Below are positions 1 to 8,802 of a DNA stretch of 64,000 bases, piece by piece. The stretch's first letter is position 1. Every line of letters begins with the position of its first letter. The position numbers and the translations under genes are program-made. Location of the stretch: positions 1-64,000 of the forward strand of contig JAKQIT010000111.1 of NCBI GenBank assembly GCA_029556915.1, given 5' to 3'. Under the pieces are notes generated by a model that was given only the letters and a program-made list of their open reading frames with translations, was not told the origin of the DNA and did no database searches. Source of the stretch: Pseudomonadota bacterium (GTDB taxonomy: Bacteria; Pseudomonadota; Gammaproteobacteria; Burkholderiales; Methylophilaceae).

Positions 1-96
1 CCACAAGCACCCACACTTATCAGTTGTTATTTTGTTAAAGAACAGTGCCAAAAACCCTCAGGTCTCAGCTTCTCGATTACGCCTTGCGTTAACGAG
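1..96 (-). other. Leader of an rRNA operon (16S gene lies beyond the left edge)
   Basis: Read on the minus strand, this stretch contains a boxA-type antitermination motif, TGTTCTTTAACAA (32-44), followed by an A/T-rich leader ending at the window edge with GGGTGCTTGTGG. This arrangement is typical just upstream of proteobacterial 16S rRNA. A consensus promoter with a GC-rich discriminator lies immediately upstream (103-130), so transcription would start near 96 and run out of the window. The 16S gene itself is not visible; the call rests on boxA and the promoter. Confidence 0.75.
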
Positions 97-102
97 GTGC
101 GC

Positions 103-130
103 ATTATACAGGGCTTTATTCACCCGTCAA
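103..130 (-). promoter_or_regulatory. Sigma-70 promoter of the rRNA operon
   Basis: On the minus strand a -35 box TTGACG (125-130) is separated by 16 bp from a perfect -10 box TATAAT (103-108). A GC-rich discriminator (GCGCACC) follows, as in stringently controlled rRNA promoters. The region upstream of the -35 is A/T-rich and could act as an UP element. It is the strongest promoter seen in the window. Confidence 0.8.
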
Positions 131-172
131 GGGGATTTGAAGAAAATCACCGACTGTATTTTGCAAAACACT

Positions 173-249
173 TGGTTGCGGGAACAGGATTTGAACCTGT
201 GACCTTCGGGTTATGAGCCCGACGAGCTGCCAGACTGCTCCATCCCGCG
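173..249 (-). tRNA. Initiator tRNA-fMet (anticodon CAT)
   Basis: The 77-nt minus-strand gene starts CGCGGGATGG and ends with an encoded CCA. It has the initiator hallmarks: an unpaired C1-A72 at the top of the acceptor stem, three G-C pairs in the anticodon stem around loop CTCATAA, and a TTCAAAT T-loop. The anticodon is CAT. It has its own promoter (284-312) and lies about 40 bp upstream of the rRNA operon promoter on the same strand, so read-through into the rRNA operon is possible. Confidence 0.96.
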
Positions 250-283
250 TCCGATTCGACAACATGTATCGCCGAGAGGTGAA

Positions 284-312
284 ACTATAGCAAACCTAGC
301 AATCTTATGCAA
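284..312 (-). promoter_or_regulatory. Promoter of tRNA-fMet
   Basis: On the minus strand TTGCAT (307-312) and TATAGT (284-289) are separated by 17 bp, and a GC-containing discriminator leads to the tRNA 5' end about 35 nt downstream. No other gene lies between. Confidence 0.65.
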
Positions 313-367
313 GGTTAATTGGGAATTTTATTGTAAGTAAACAAGAAGCTCGCTATATAAAGCCGCC

Positions 368-1156
368 TTAAAGCTTTAGATTGCACATAGCCTGTCGAAT
401 ATAATCCAAGTCTTCTTGAGTATCCACACCGCTGAATGGAGCATTTTCAGAAATAGTGACGGAAATTTTAAATCCATGATGCAACACACGTAACTGCTCT
501 AGGGATTCAACCTGCTCGGTTGAACTTGACGATAATTCTGCATATTTTTTTAGAAAGCCAACCCGGTAAGCGTAAATCCCAATGTGTCTATATGCATGCA
601 CATCTATTGACAGCTCATTGTTGACAAAGGTATCTCGTGGATAAGGAATTGGTGCTCGACTAAAATACTGCGCGTTGGACTGCGCATCCAATACAACTTT
701 AACAATATTTGGATTTATAAAATCAGCTTTTTTATAAATGCGATGACAAGCCGTAGCCATCACAGCTAACTCGTTGCGTCTTAATGCTTCTGCAACTTCA
801 GCAATAAGTGCGGATTCAATCAGTGGCTCGTCACCCTGTACATTCACAACAATCGCATCGTCTGTCCAGACTTGATTATTGGCAACCTCGGCAATACGAT
901 CTGTGCCGCTTACATGGTCAGACCGTGTCATAACCGCCAGATGCTCATACGACGCAACTGCCTCCACAATACGCACGTCATCTGTAGCAACCACCACTTG
1001 TTTTGCGCCACTTTGTTTGGCACGCTCGGCCACCCATGCAACCATAGGCTTGCCAGCAATATCTAACAGCGGCTTACCTGGCAGCCTTGTGCTGGCGTAG
1101 CGCGCAGGAATTACAACATAAAATTCAGCCAATTTAATATTATTCAATTTCTTCAT
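368..1156 (-). CDS. kdsB: 3-deoxy-manno-octulosonate cytidylyltransferase (CMP-KDO synthetase)
   Basis: KdsB activates KDO with CTP to CMP-KDO, the donor for the inner core of lipopolysaccharide, in the cytoplasm. The 262-residue protein has the nucleotidyltransferase signature [17 protein letters not shown] near residue 14, then VATDD and [10 protein letters not shown], and ends with the family's GVDTQEDL segment. Length is normal. Its ATG overlaps the 3' end of the Trm112-like gene by 17 bp, so it is the last gene of a minus-strand msbA-lpxK-Trm112-kdsB run. No terminator is obvious downstream before the tRNA promoter. Confidence 0.96.
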   Translation of the reverse strand: MKKLNNIKLAEFYVVIPARYASTRLPGKPLLDIAGKPMVAWVAERAKQSGAKQVVVATDDVRIVEAVASYEHLAVMTRSDHVSGTDRIAEVANNQVWTDDAIVVNVQGDEPLIESALIAEVAEALRRNELAVMATACHRIYKKADFINPNIVKVVLDAQSNAQYFSRAPIPYPRDTFVNNELSIDVHAYRHIGIYAYRVGFLKKYAELSSSSTEQVESLEQLRVLHHGFKISVTISENAPFSGVDTQEDLDYIRQAMCNLKL

Positions 1157-1322
1157 TATCCGCTAAATGACGCGCTTCATCTTCCAACAAAACAGGGATT
1201 CCATCTTTGATGGGGTATGCTAAGCGGGCAGATTTAGAAATAAGCTCATTGCTGACTTTATTATAAACAAGCGCACCTTTTGTGACAGGACATACTAATA
1301 TTTGTAAAAGTTTAGCATCCAT
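1140..1322 (-). CDS. Trm112/UPF0434 family protein (YcaR-like)
   Basis: A 60-residue protein starting [16 protein letters not shown]. The family carries a small zinc-ribbon-like fold and in Proteobacteria sits between lpxK and kdsB (E. coli ycaR). Here only the first cysteine (C11) of the usual pair region is evident, followed by the conserved segments [21 protein letters not shown]. The start at 1322 is chosen because the homologous family begins at this Met; a longer in-frame extension would run into lpxK. The gap to lpxK is 14 bp and the gene overlaps kdsB by 17 bp, so they are co-transcribed. Its exact role is unknown. Confidence 0.88.
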   Translation of the reverse strand: MDAKLLQILVCPVTKGALVYNKVSNELISKSARLAYPIKDGIPVLLEDEARHLADNEEIE

Positions 1323-1336
1323 TGGCAACCTCACTA

Positions 1337-2338
1337 TTAATTTCTCAATTTTTGTAATATCAAAGCAACAAGCGATTGATTTGTTTGACTTGTTAACTTC
1401 GCTTCTACGGGTAAAAACCATGCATTTCCATTGTCGAATGCTGAGCATTTTACGGCATCTTTCTCAGTCATCAATAATGTTTTATCACGAAATCTGGCTA
1501 ACTCATGTGCACTGTAAGCATGATGGTCAGGAAAAGCATGTTGTTCAAAAACTAGACCGAGCGCACTTAGCTGTCTAAAAAATCGTGCCGGCTTACCTAC
1601 ACCCGCAATTGCCACCAAGTTTTCACCTTCAAAAAAACTCGCTTGTTGCTGCTCTGAACCAGAAATACGATGAAAATAGCTTCCTAGCAATTGCATATTA
1701 AAGATTGGAGGCATCTTAACTTGATTAAGTTCATCAACACCACTATCCACGATTGCATCCACATATTGCAATCTCGTTTTTTTTTCGCGTAACGGCCCAG
1801 CGGGTAATAATTGTCCATTACCAAATGCATCAGTTGAATTGATTAATGCAATTTCAATATCTCGCTGCAGACGGTAGTGCTGCAAACCATCATCACTCAA
1901 TATGACGTTACATTGCGGGTGGATTCTTAACAAAAGCCGCCCCGCCGCCACTCGGTCAGCTCCGACGAAAACAGGGCACTGCGTACGCTTGGCTATGAGA
2001 ACAGGCTCATCACCCACTTCTGATGAATTGCTATGCGAAAACACCTCTAAAACTTGATTGACTGTGCCGCCATAACCCCGACAAATAATCCCAGGACGAT
2101 AACCTTGTTGCTTTAGTTGTTCAGCCAACCAAATGACTAATGGCGTTTTACCCGTCCCACCTACAGTAATATTACCCACAACAATTACAGGCGCAGAGAG
2201 GCGATAACTTTCAAGCCAGCCTAACTGATAAAGCGATTTTCTTAGCCATACAACAGCACCAAACAGCCAAGAGACAGGTACCAGAAGAATATGCCACAGC
2301 GTTAAACTTTCCCACTGTTTTTGAAGCCAATTAGCCAT
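1337..2338 (-). CDS. lpxK: Tetraacyldisaccharide 4'-kinase
   Basis: LpxK phosphorylates the 4' position of the lipid A disaccharide precursor at the inner membrane. The 333-residue protein has an N-terminal hydrophobic segment (residues about 14-31) and the characteristic P-loop [12 protein letters not shown] (55-66), followed by CRGYGG and [11 protein letters not shown], all family hallmarks. It starts 2 bp after the msbA stop, the classical msbA-lpxK arrangement in which lipid A synthesis is coupled to its export. Confidence 0.96.
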   Translation of the reverse strand: MANWLQKQWESLTLWHILLVPVSWLFGAVVWLRKSLYQLGWLESYRLSAPVIVVGNITVGGTGKTPLVIWLAEQLKQQGYRPGIICRGYGGTVNQVLEVFSHSNSSEVGDEPVLIAKRTQCPVFVGADRVAAGRLLLRIHPQCNVILSDDGLQHYRLQRDIEIALINSTDAFGNGQLLPAGPLREKKTRLQYVDAIVDSGVDELNQVKMPPIFNMQLLGSYFHRISGSEQQQASFFEGENLVAIAGVGKPARFFRQLSALGLVFEQHAFPDHHAYSAHELARFRDKTLLMTEKDAVKCSAFDNGNAWFLPVEAKLTSQTNQSLVALILQKLRN

Positions 2339-2340
2339 AT

Positions 2341-4107
2341 TTAATTATTAGCAGTGTCAAAATCTTTTCGATACAGCTTAGCATAATGTCCATTACGCTC
2401 TATTAACTCAGCATGTGAGCCTGTTTCTACAATTTGTCCTTTTTCCATCACCATAATGCGGTCGGCATTTTCAATTGTACTCAATCGGTGAGCAATCACA
2501 ATGCTGGTGCGGTTTTGCATAAGTGTATCAAGTGCTGCTTGCACATGCTGTTCAGACTCAGTATCTAGCGCCGATGTTGCCTCGTCTAGTAACAAAATAG
2601 GGGCATTCTTTAGAATTGCGCGCGCAATTGCTAAGCGCTGACGCTGCCCTCCAGACAAGCGTACACCTCTATCGCCAATCTCATTTTGCAGACCTAATGG
2701 TAACTGCTGAATAAATTCCCAAGCATGCGCAGCTTTGGCGGCCGCAATCACTTCCGCTTCGCTCGCATCGCGCAACACGCCATACGCAATATTGTTAAAC
2801 ACCGTGTCGTTAAACAACACAATATCTTGACTAACCAGTGAAAATTGCTCACGCAAACTTCTTAGTGTAAGCGCACGTATATCTACTCCATCAAGTAGCA
2901 CTATGCCTTGCTGCAGTTCATAAAAGCGCGGCAATAAGTTAACTAAGGTTGTTTTTCCACCTCCCGAGCGCCCCACAAGTGCGATTTTCTCACCCGCTTT
3001 GATATTAAAACTTAAGTTATCGAGCGCCACGCCGCTTGCACTTTCATAACGTAGTGTGACATTGCGGAACTCTATTTCACCTTTTGCACGGTCAATTTCA
3101 ATGATGCCTTCATCTTGCTCTGGTTTAGCATCCATGACTTCAAAAATACTTTGTGCCGCAGCAAGGCCAATTTGTACATCTTCGTTGGCGGCAGCAATAT
3201 GTTTAATAGGCGAAATTAACATCAGCAAAGCGCCAACGAATGCAGCAAACTCACCCGTTGAAAAGTGTCCAAGTGCGTAGTACACAATCGTTGCTAAAGC
3301 CAATGCAGCAAACATTTCAACGGCAAAACTGCTTAATCCCGCAATGCGAGTGAGACGAAGTTCTATGCGCCGATTATTGCTGACAATTTCAGAAAATCTT
3401 TTAAACTCAAAATCTTGCGCACCAAATATTTTAACGATACGCTGGCCTGCAATTGCCTCTTCAGCGGTTTTGGTCATATCCCCTACGCTATTTTGAACCG
3501 TTTTAGCATTACTTTTAATTTTTGGTGTAATTTTACGTAAATATAAGGCGATAAAAGGCAGTACAGCGGCAAAAATCAAAGTCAAACGCCAATCCAAATA
3601 CAGCATATAACCAATTAAACCCACTACCGTTAATATATCGCGTAATACGTTTAACCAAGAGCGCGTGGTTGCAGTAGATAACCTTTCGACATCGTAACCA
3701 AATTTTGCCACCAAAGAGCCTGATGATCTGGCATCAAAATAATTAACTGGCAATAGCATCAATTTACTGAACATTTCCTTGCGAAAATCTTCCACAACGC
3801 GCCTTGCCACTACCCGCATCGCATATATGGATGCAAAGCCTGTTAATCCTCTTACCACCATTAAGCCAAAAATTAAGGCAGGATAAAGCAATGGTTGTTC
3901 TTGGGCCTTTGCAACAAACCCTTTATCAACCACTTCTTTCATCAGTGCCAAAAATGCAGTATTACTGGCCGAAAGGATTGCCAATGCCAATATACTAATG
4001 ACAAATACAAGTTTGTAACGCCATGCGTAACTAAACAAACGCTTAAACAAACCTTTTGCGTTGGTAATATCTGGGATTTTTTCTTTTGAACGTCTAGATT
4101 TTGCCAT
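2341..4107 (-). CDS. msbA: Lipid A export ABC transporter, fused permease/ATPase
   Basis: MsbA flips core-lipid A across the inner membrane using ATP. The 588-residue half-transporter has six transmembrane helices in residues about 30-305 and a nucleotide-binding domain with Walker A GRSGGGKTT (379-387), ABC signature LSGGQ (484-488) and Walker B LLLDE (505-509). It is followed directly by lpxK, which supports MsbA over a generic exporter. Upstream lies exbD with a 66-bp gap containing a perfect 10-bp hairpin. Confidence 0.95.
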   Translation of the reverse strand: MAKSRRSKEKIPDITNAKGLFKRLFSYAWRYKLVFVISILALAILSASNTAFLALMKEVVDKGFVAKAQEQPLLYPALIFGLMVVRGLTGFASIYAMRVVARRVVEDFRKEMFSKLMLLPVNYFDARSSGSLVAKFGYDVERLSTATTRSWLNVLRDILTVVGLIGYMLYLDWRLTLIFAAVLPFIALYLRKITPKIKSNAKTVQNSVGDMTKTAEEAIAGQRIVKIFGAQDFEFKRFSEIVSNNRRIELRLTRIAGLSSFAVEMFAALALATIVYYALGHFSTGEFAAFVGALLMLISPIKHIAAANEDVQIGLAAAQSIFEVMDAKPEQDEGIIEIDRAKGEIEFRNVTLRYESASGVALDNLSFNIKAGEKIALVGRSGGGKTTLVNLLPRFYELQQGIVLLDGVDIRALTLRSLREQFSLVSQDIVLFNDTVFNNIAYGVLRDASEAEVIAAAKAAHAWEFIQQLPLGLQNEIGDRGVRLSGGQRQRLAIARAILKNAPILLLDEATSALDTESEQHVQAALDTLMQNRTSIVIAHRLSTIENADRIMVMEKGQIVETGSHAELIERNGHYAKLYRKDFDTANN

Positions 4108-4139
4108 GTTAAAAATGGTCTTTAAATGAGATGACAGCC

Positions 4140-4165
4140 TGCTACGCCTATTAGCAGGCGTAGCA
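4140..4165 (-). other. Intercistronic hairpin between exbD and msbA
   Basis: TGCTACGCCT and AGGCGTAGCA form a perfect 10-bp stem around a 6-nt loop, directly after the exbD stop. No U-tract follows on the minus strand, so it is unlikely to be a classical terminator. It may act as an attenuating or mRNA-stabilising element between exbBD and msbA. Confidence 0.45.
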
Positions 4166-4173
4166 TCGATGCT

Positions 4174-4596
4174 TTATTTTTCAGCATTAGATTGTGTTGC
4201 AAAAGTGATATGCGTATAGCCCGCTGTGCGAGACGCTTCCATCACGTCCACCACTGATTGATGGGTACTTTTTGCGTCAGCACTAATAATAATAGTCGGC
4301 TCTTTGCCGTCTTTAGCAGCCTCTTTTAGTGCCGCACCAATGCCAGCAACAGAGGTGTCTGATAAGCTTTTGCCATTAACCACATACTTGCCATTTGCAT
4401 CTACACCCACTTCAATCGTCAGTGGTTTTTCCTGCGGAGCATTCGCCTCGGCCGTTGGCAAGTTAATTTGCAGTTCGCTGGTGCGTGAAAAAGTGGCGCT
4501 CACCACCAAGAAAATAATAATGACCAACAGCACATCAATGAGCGGCACGAGATTCATCTCAAGCTCTTCATGGCGCTTTCCACGTTGAAAGTTCAT
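4174..4596 (-). CDS. exbD: ExbD/TolR family biopolymer transport protein
   Basis: This is the proton-motive-force coupling subunit that works with ExbB to energise TonB or Tol-type systems. The 140-residue protein has a short cytoplasmic N-terminus, one transmembrane helix (about residues 17-38) containing the essential Asp in PLIDVLLVIIIF (Asp21), and a periplasmic domain ending at residue 140. It follows exbB by 31 bp. No tonB or tolA is adjacent, so whether it serves TonB or an envelope function cannot be decided from the window. Confidence 0.92.
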   Translation of the reverse strand: MNFQRGKRHEELEMNLVPLIDVLLVIIIFLVVSATFSRTSELQINLPTAEANAPQEKPLTIEVGVDANGKYVVNGKSLSDTSVAGIGAALKEAAKDGKEPTIIISADAKSTHQSVVDVMEASRTAGYTHITFATQSNAEK

Positions 4597-4627
4597 ATTA
4601 ACTTACTCTTTCAAATAACGAATCAAC

Positions 4628-5233
4628 TTAACCACGCTCACCGTGAATAGTTTCAACCAACTTAATCGCTTGTTGTTCCATCCCCACCAATAAATCGTCC
4701 ACTTTTGAACGGAAATAGCGATAAGCAATCATTGCGGGCACGGCCACCACAATACCTGCTGCAGTGTTGTAAAGCGCTACAGAAATACCGCGCGCAAACT
4801 GCGCGACATCGTGACCGCTATTGGTAAATGAACCGAAAAGTTCCACCATACCAATCACCGTGCCCAACAAGCCAAGCAAGGGAGCAACAGTAGCAATGGT
4901 GCCTAAAGTTGAGAGGTATTTTTCTAGCTTATGTGCTACCGCACGGCCAGACTCTTCAATGGCTTCTTTAGTAACTTCGCGCGAATTGTTGCTATTCGCA
5001 AGCGCGCTGGCAAACACCTGCCCTAATGGCGAATGTTGCTCAAGCTTGGCAATGGTGTCTTTGGTCACGCCGCCTGAAGAAAGCCAACCTTGCACTTCAG
5101 TTAACAAGCCCTGCGGGGCAACTGTTGCCTCGCGCAAAGCCAAAGCGCGCTCGAAAATAATTGCCAATGCCACAACAGACGCAAAAATCAACGGCCAAAT
5201 CGGCCAGCCTGCTGCTAAAATAATTTGCCACAT
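4628..5233 (-). CDS. exbB: ExbB/TolQ/MotA family proton channel protein
   Basis: The 201-residue protein has three transmembrane helices (about residues 9-28, 105-127 and 150-172) with the conserved APLLGLLGTVIGM and GISVALYNTAAGIVVAVPA motifs of ExbB/TolQ. With ExbD it forms the inner-membrane proton channel. A GGAG ribosome binding site sits 7 nt before the ATG. A -10 hexamer and a possible Fur site precede it (5247-5265). The exbB-exbD-msbA-lpxK order is shared by many betaproteobacteria. Confidence 0.93.
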   Translation of the reverse strand: MWQIILAAGWPIWPLIFASVVALAIIFERALALREATVAPQGLLTEVQGWLSSGGVTKDTIAKLEQHSPLGQVFASALANSNNSREVTKEAIEESGRAVAHKLEKYLSTLGTIATVAPLLGLLGTVIGMVELFGSFTNSGHDVAQFARGISVALYNTAAGIVVAVPAMIAYRYFRSKVDDLLVGMEQQAIKLVETIHGERG

Positions 5234-5246
5234 AGCCCAACTCCAA

Positions 5247-5265
5247 AAAAATTTTAATCATTATA
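5247..5265 (-). promoter_or_regulatory. Possible Fur box overlapping the exbB -10 region
   Basis: By eye, 14 of 19 positions match the E. coli Fur consensus; the right half TTAATCATTAT is the good half. A TATAAT hexamer on the minus strand (5260-5265) lies inside it, so an Fe-Fur complex would cover the exbB promoter. No good -35 is seen. In an A/T-rich intergenic stretch such a match may arise by chance. Confidence 0.3.
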
Positions 5266-5375
5266 AAACAGATGAGATTTTTATCTTGCATTACTTTAGC
5301 TTGTCAGGTGTTTTTCAGCAAGCTTACGCACGGAAGTTTTATAAAGCACGTGTTACAAAATCACTCAAAATCATC

Positions 5376-5410
5376 GCACAAAATGGCTCCTTAAAATAGC
5401 TATTTTGTGC
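5376..5410. other. 13-bp inverted repeat upstream of exbB
   Basis: GCACAAAATGGCT and AGCTATTTTGTGC pair over 13 positions with one G-U wobble around a 9-nt loop. No U-tract follows on either strand. It lies directly before repeat copy 1 (5421-5476), in the non-coding gap between exbB and the DUF2147 gene. Function unknown. Confidence 0.4.
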
Positions 5411-5420
5411 TAAAAATTCG

Positions 5421-5476
5421 CCCGAGAGATTTTTATGCCTCTGCAAGCCGCATGGATACTGGCTTACAGGGCATGT
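5421..5476 (+). repeat. REP-like palindrome, copy 1 of 10
   Basis: A CCCGAGAGATTTTTA box is followed by a hairpin whose arms read ATGCCTCTGCAAGCC and GGCTTACAGGGCAT around loop GCATGGATACT. The same box-plus-hairpin arrangement recurs ten times in this window, always between genes. It lies between exbB and the DUF2147 gene. Confidence 0.85.
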
Positions 5477-5499
5477 GTTAGGAAGATGTACTAAAAATG

Positions 5500-5943
5500 C
5501 TATTCTTCACGCGTCCAAATTTGTGAACGTCCAAATAACGAAACGCCGATAAATCCGCGCACTTCCAGCTTGTTTCCAGTTGCATCTAATTTCATTTTAC
5601 ATTTATAAGTTTTGCCGTTTTCAGGGTCTAAAATTTCGCCGCCTTCAAAATTGTCGCCTTTTTTCTTAATGCCTTTCACAATTGTCATACCAACAATCTT
5701 TTGACCTTTGCGCTCATCGGTGCATTTATCGCACACCGCTTCTCCCGTATCGGTTGCCAGCAAGCCTTTTTCTACTACGGCACTGTACTCGCCGTTATTT
5801 TCTGTAATTCTGATTAAAGAGCGCGGCTTGCCTGATTTATCATCAACGCTTTTCCACAAACCTGCTGGTGTGGCGTCTGCAAAAGCTAAGTGACTCAAGC
5901 CCAAAGAAACCAAACACAGCAAAGTGACCCATATTTTTTTCAT
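5500..5943 (-). CDS. DUF2147 family secreted protein
   Basis: A 147-residue protein with a signal peptide (MKKIWVTLLCLVSLGLSHLAFA, cleavage near residue 22). It then has the DUF2147 pattern: GLWKSVDDKSGKPRSLIRI, a CDKC pair near residue 71, a central basic segment, and a C-terminal LEVRGFIGVSLFGRSQIWTR. The family is small, periplasmic and uncharacterised. The two closely spaced cysteines may form a disulfide. It is monocistronic, with repeat copy 1 downstream. Confidence 0.88.
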   Translation of the reverse strand: MKKIWVTLLCLVSLGLSHLAFADATPAGLWKSVDDKSGKPRSLIRITENNGEYSAVVEKGLLATDTGEAVCDKCTDERKGQKIVGMTIVKGIKKKGDNFEGGEILDPENGKTYKCKMKLDATGNKLEVRGFIGVSLFGRSQIWTREE

Positions 5944-6046
5944 GTTACGCTCCTTAATTTAAAGTAAATAGCACCTTCAGCCACGCCAATATACGCCATA
6001 TTGCCTGTAACATTCAAGTTTTGCGTCAAAAATTTCATCGAGATTA

Positions 6047-8464
6047 TTATGCAGCTTGATCGTGCCAGTAGCGCTGATAAGTTTGTCGCCAAGGCTTGAT
6101 ATGAATACTGTTTTTATCGTTAAACTGCAAAATAAGCGCGCCTTGTTTATCTGTGCGATAAAGCACGCTGTTGCTTGCTTGATAACGGGCAAGGACTTCA
6201 GGTGTAGGGTGTTTGTACCGATTTAAATAGCCAGGCGTAAAAATACTTGCGCTAGGCGAAACGGCATCAATAAAGGCGGAAGTTGATGAAGTTTTACTGC
6301 CGTGGTGTGGCACAATCAACACATCACTTTTAAGCATGTCTGGCTGATTTTCCACCAAATCCAGTTCGTTGTTTTTTTCAATATCACCCGTCAGTAGCAC
6401 GCTGCCAAACGCACTGGTAATTTTAAGCACGCAACTGCGCTCGTTATCCTTCAATGTAGCATCGTCATAGCTTTCTAAATTTGGATGCAATACCTCAAAA
6501 TCTACGCCATCCCAAGCCCAGCTTTGGCCTGCGTAGCATTGCATGGTTTCTAATGCAGCATTTTCTGCGTTTTTGGGGAGCTCAAAAGTTTCTGGCAAGC
6601 CGCTATCTAACCATCCTACAGACATCAACGTTAGCACTGAAGCCATACCACCACTGTGGTCAATATCGTTATGACTCACCATAAAGCCATCTAGCTTATG
6701 CATGCCCGCACCACGCAAATAGGGCACCACAATGCGGCTACCCGCATCACTTTGCGCATTAAATTTTGGGCCAGTATCATATAAAAAAGTATGTTTGGCA
6801 GTTTGCACCACAACACTTAGCCCTTGCCCAACATCCAGCACGGTCACTTGCATTTCGCCTAGCTGGGCGCGCGCCGGCAAAATAAATAGCATGGGCGCAA
6901 AACCCAAAAAACCAAGCCAGCGCAATGGAAAGCCGCGTGGTAACAATAACCAAACTACACCTAACATGGCGGGCAGTAGCGTCCAGCTAGGTGGCGCATG
7001 CTGCTGCCAAGTGGCAATCGGTAAGTTATTGAGTTGATGCAACGCCCACATGCCAAGTTCTAACACTTGATACGCCCAATGTAGCGGCGCATCAAAAGGC
7101 AAAAAACTACCTATTAACGCTAATGGTGTGACCACAAAGCTAATCAGTGGAATAGCAAATGCGTTGGCAACAGGCGAAATGATGGAAGCCTGATTAAACA
7201 ACACCAGCAATAAAGGTAACATGCCGATAGTCACCGCCCACTGTGACTTTATTACGGCTATTAACCAGTGCGAGCCGCCAATGCGCGCACCAAAAACATA
7301 GGCCAGCACCCCTACCGCGCCAAACGACAGCCAAAAACCCGGCGCACTGACTGCCCACGGCTCTACGAGCACCACTACCAACAAGGCGATGGCAAGCACC
7401 TGCGCAATCGCCACTTTTCGACCAGACCACAATGCAGCGGCAAATACCAACAACATATAAAAAGTACGTTGCGTAGGCACAGAAAACCCCGCCATGAGCG
7501 CGTAAATTAAAGCCACTAACACACCCACAACAGTAGCGGCCTTACGGGTTGGAATTGCTAGGGCAAGCTTCGGGCTACGCCGCCAGAAAATGCTCACCAG
7601 CGCAAAGGCCAAACTGGACAACATGGTGATATGTAAACCAGAAATGCTCATCAAATGCGTGGTGCCAGTACGCAAAAACACTTGCCAGTCTTTTGCGCTT
7701 ATTTGGTTATCATCGCCGATAACCAACGCTTGTATCACGCCGCTGTATGGCTTATTTGCAAGCGTTTTGGCTATTCGTCGCTTCACATTTTCGCGTAAAT
7801 GCGCAACAACATAGCTTGGTCGCCACACGAAATCATCCAGCTTTTTTATTCCCGCTTTTGTTTTGATGCTGCCTGTGGCACGAATATTTTCGCTCAATGC
7901 CCACGCTTCAAAATCAAAGCCATGCGGATTTTGCGTGCCATGTGGGCGCTTTAAACGAACGTTTAACAACCAACGTTCGCCGGCATGAAAAGCATTGAAT
8001 TGGGTTTCTTCGTCAGGTTCAGCCGCTCCATTTTCTTTGCTATTGGGCGACTCTGCATATTGATTTAGGCTGATGTGTTTGGGTACAACTGCATTTTTCG
8101 TCAATATTTTTTCCACATCAAAGCGAAAACGCACCCCGCGCTCTGTTTGCTCTGGCACGCTTGCCACCACCCCTTCAATGGCGATGGTTTTTTGTTCCCA
8201 AGCATGCGGCAGTGCATCGCTCATGCGCCACAAAGCAAAAGTGCTTGCCCACACGATGCCCAAAAGCAAAAAAGCGACACCCAATAAACTACTTTTAAAA
8301 ATGCGCTTTGTTTGAAAGTAACGTTGAAAGCCTGAATAAGCTTGTGAAATTAAAATAATAATTGCTAAAATCAGCGCGCAAACTAGCCAAGTAACACTAG
8401 GCAACTGCGGCATTTGTTGCACCAGCCATGCGCCCAACACAAAGCTCAGCGCGGCAAAAATCAT
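6047..8464 (-). CDS. comEC: ComEC/Rec2 family DNA internalisation protein
   Basis: ComEC is the inner-membrane channel that takes single-stranded DNA into the cytoplasm during natural transformation. The 805-residue protein has an N-terminal DUF4131-like region with two helices, a polytopic Competence domain (about residues 215-520, with GDDNQISAKDWQVFLRTGTTHLMSISGLHI), and a C-terminal metallo-beta-lactamase-like domain starting at VTVLDVGQGLSVVV with HNDIDH metal ligands. It is full length with no breaks. Together with pilT, pilU, the minor pilins and PilY1 elsewhere in the window it suggests competence, though comEA and dprA are not seen here. It starts 3 bp after the upstream small gene. 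Confidence 0.93.
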   Translation of the reverse strand: MIFAALSFVLGAWLVQQMPQLPSVTWLVCALILAIIILISQAYSGFQRYFQTKRIFKSSLLGVAFLLLGIVWASTFALWRMSDALPHAWEQKTIAIEGVVASVPEQTERGVRFRFDVEKILTKNAVVPKHISLNQYAESPNSKENGAAEPDEETQFNAFHAGERWLLNVRLKRPHGTQNPHGFDFEAWALSENIRATGSIKTKAGIKKLDDFVWRPSYVVAHLRENVKRRIAKTLANKPYSGVIQALVIGDDNQISAKDWQVFLRTGTTHLMSISGLHITMLSSLAFALVSIFWRRSPKLALAIPTRKAATVVGVLVALIYALMAGFSVPTQRTFYMLLVFAAALWSGRKVAIAQVLAIALLVVVLVEPWAVSAPGFWLSFGAVGVLAYVFGARIGGSHWLIAVIKSQWAVTIGMLPLLLVLFNQASIISPVANAFAIPLISFVVTPLALIGSFLPFDAPLHWAYQVLELGMWALHQLNNLPIATWQQHAPPSWTLLPAMLGVVWLLLPRGFPLRWLGFLGFAPMLFILPARAQLGEMQVTVLDVGQGLSVVVQTAKHTFLYDTGPKFNAQSDAGSRIVVPYLRGAGMHKLDGFMVSHNDIDHSGGMASVLTLMSVGWLDSGLPETFELPKNAENAALETMQCYAGQSWAWDGVDFEVLHPNLESYDDATLKDNERSCVLKITSAFGSVLLTGDIEKNNELDLVENQPDMLKSDVLIVPHHGSKTSSTSAFIDAVSPSASIFTPGYLNRYKHPTPEVLARYQASNSVLYRTDKQGALILQFNDKNSIHIKPWRQTYQRYWHDQAA

Positions 8465-8467
8465 GTG

Positions 8468-8779
8468 CTAATTACTTGCACTTTGACCATAACCAGTATT
8501 TTGAACATAATCTGTGGCATTGATAGTCTCAATCAACTTGGTGTTATGTTTGTATTTTTTCATCAGTTGTTTGTATTGGCGGTCAGCCGCGTTGCAAGGT
8601 TTGCGCATATTTTGCTGAACTTCTTTATCACGCTTAGAATTGTCGCCCGAAATTTCACCTGCAAAATGGTAACAAGTATCTGCATTTTGTATAAACAGGT
8701 TGACATCATGTGGTAGCGTTTGCTCGGCGTTGGCTTGTTGAGAAAAGCAAGTGAATATGACGAAGATTAAATATTTCAA
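8468..8779 (-). CDS. Small secreted protein of unknown function
   Basis: I do not recognise this 103-residue protein. It begins with a signal peptide (MKYLIFVIFTCFSQQANA) and the mature part is basic and polar, with cysteines at about residues 36 and 62 that could form a disulfide. It ends 3 bp before comEC and starts 23 bp after lolD, so it is probably part of the lolC-lolD-x-comEC transcription unit. Function is unknown; envelope location is inferred from the signal peptide. Confidence 0.7.
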   Translation of the reverse strand: MKYLIFVIFTCFSQQANAEQTLPHDVNLFIQNADTCYHFAGEISGDNSKRDKEVQQNMRKPCNAADRQYKQLMKKYKHNTKLIETINATDYVQNTGYGQSASN

Positions 8780-8802
8780 TTTATTAGCTCCCAGTCACTT
8801 TA

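Noticed and set aside
4140-4165. Rho-independent terminator after exbD
   Set aside because: The stem is good but there is no U-tract on the minus strand, and msbA follows closely.
4821-5399. 192-codon open frame antisense to exbB
   Set aside because: Shadow of the exbB coding sequence on the opposite strand; the product has no recognisable domain and the sense gene is well supported.
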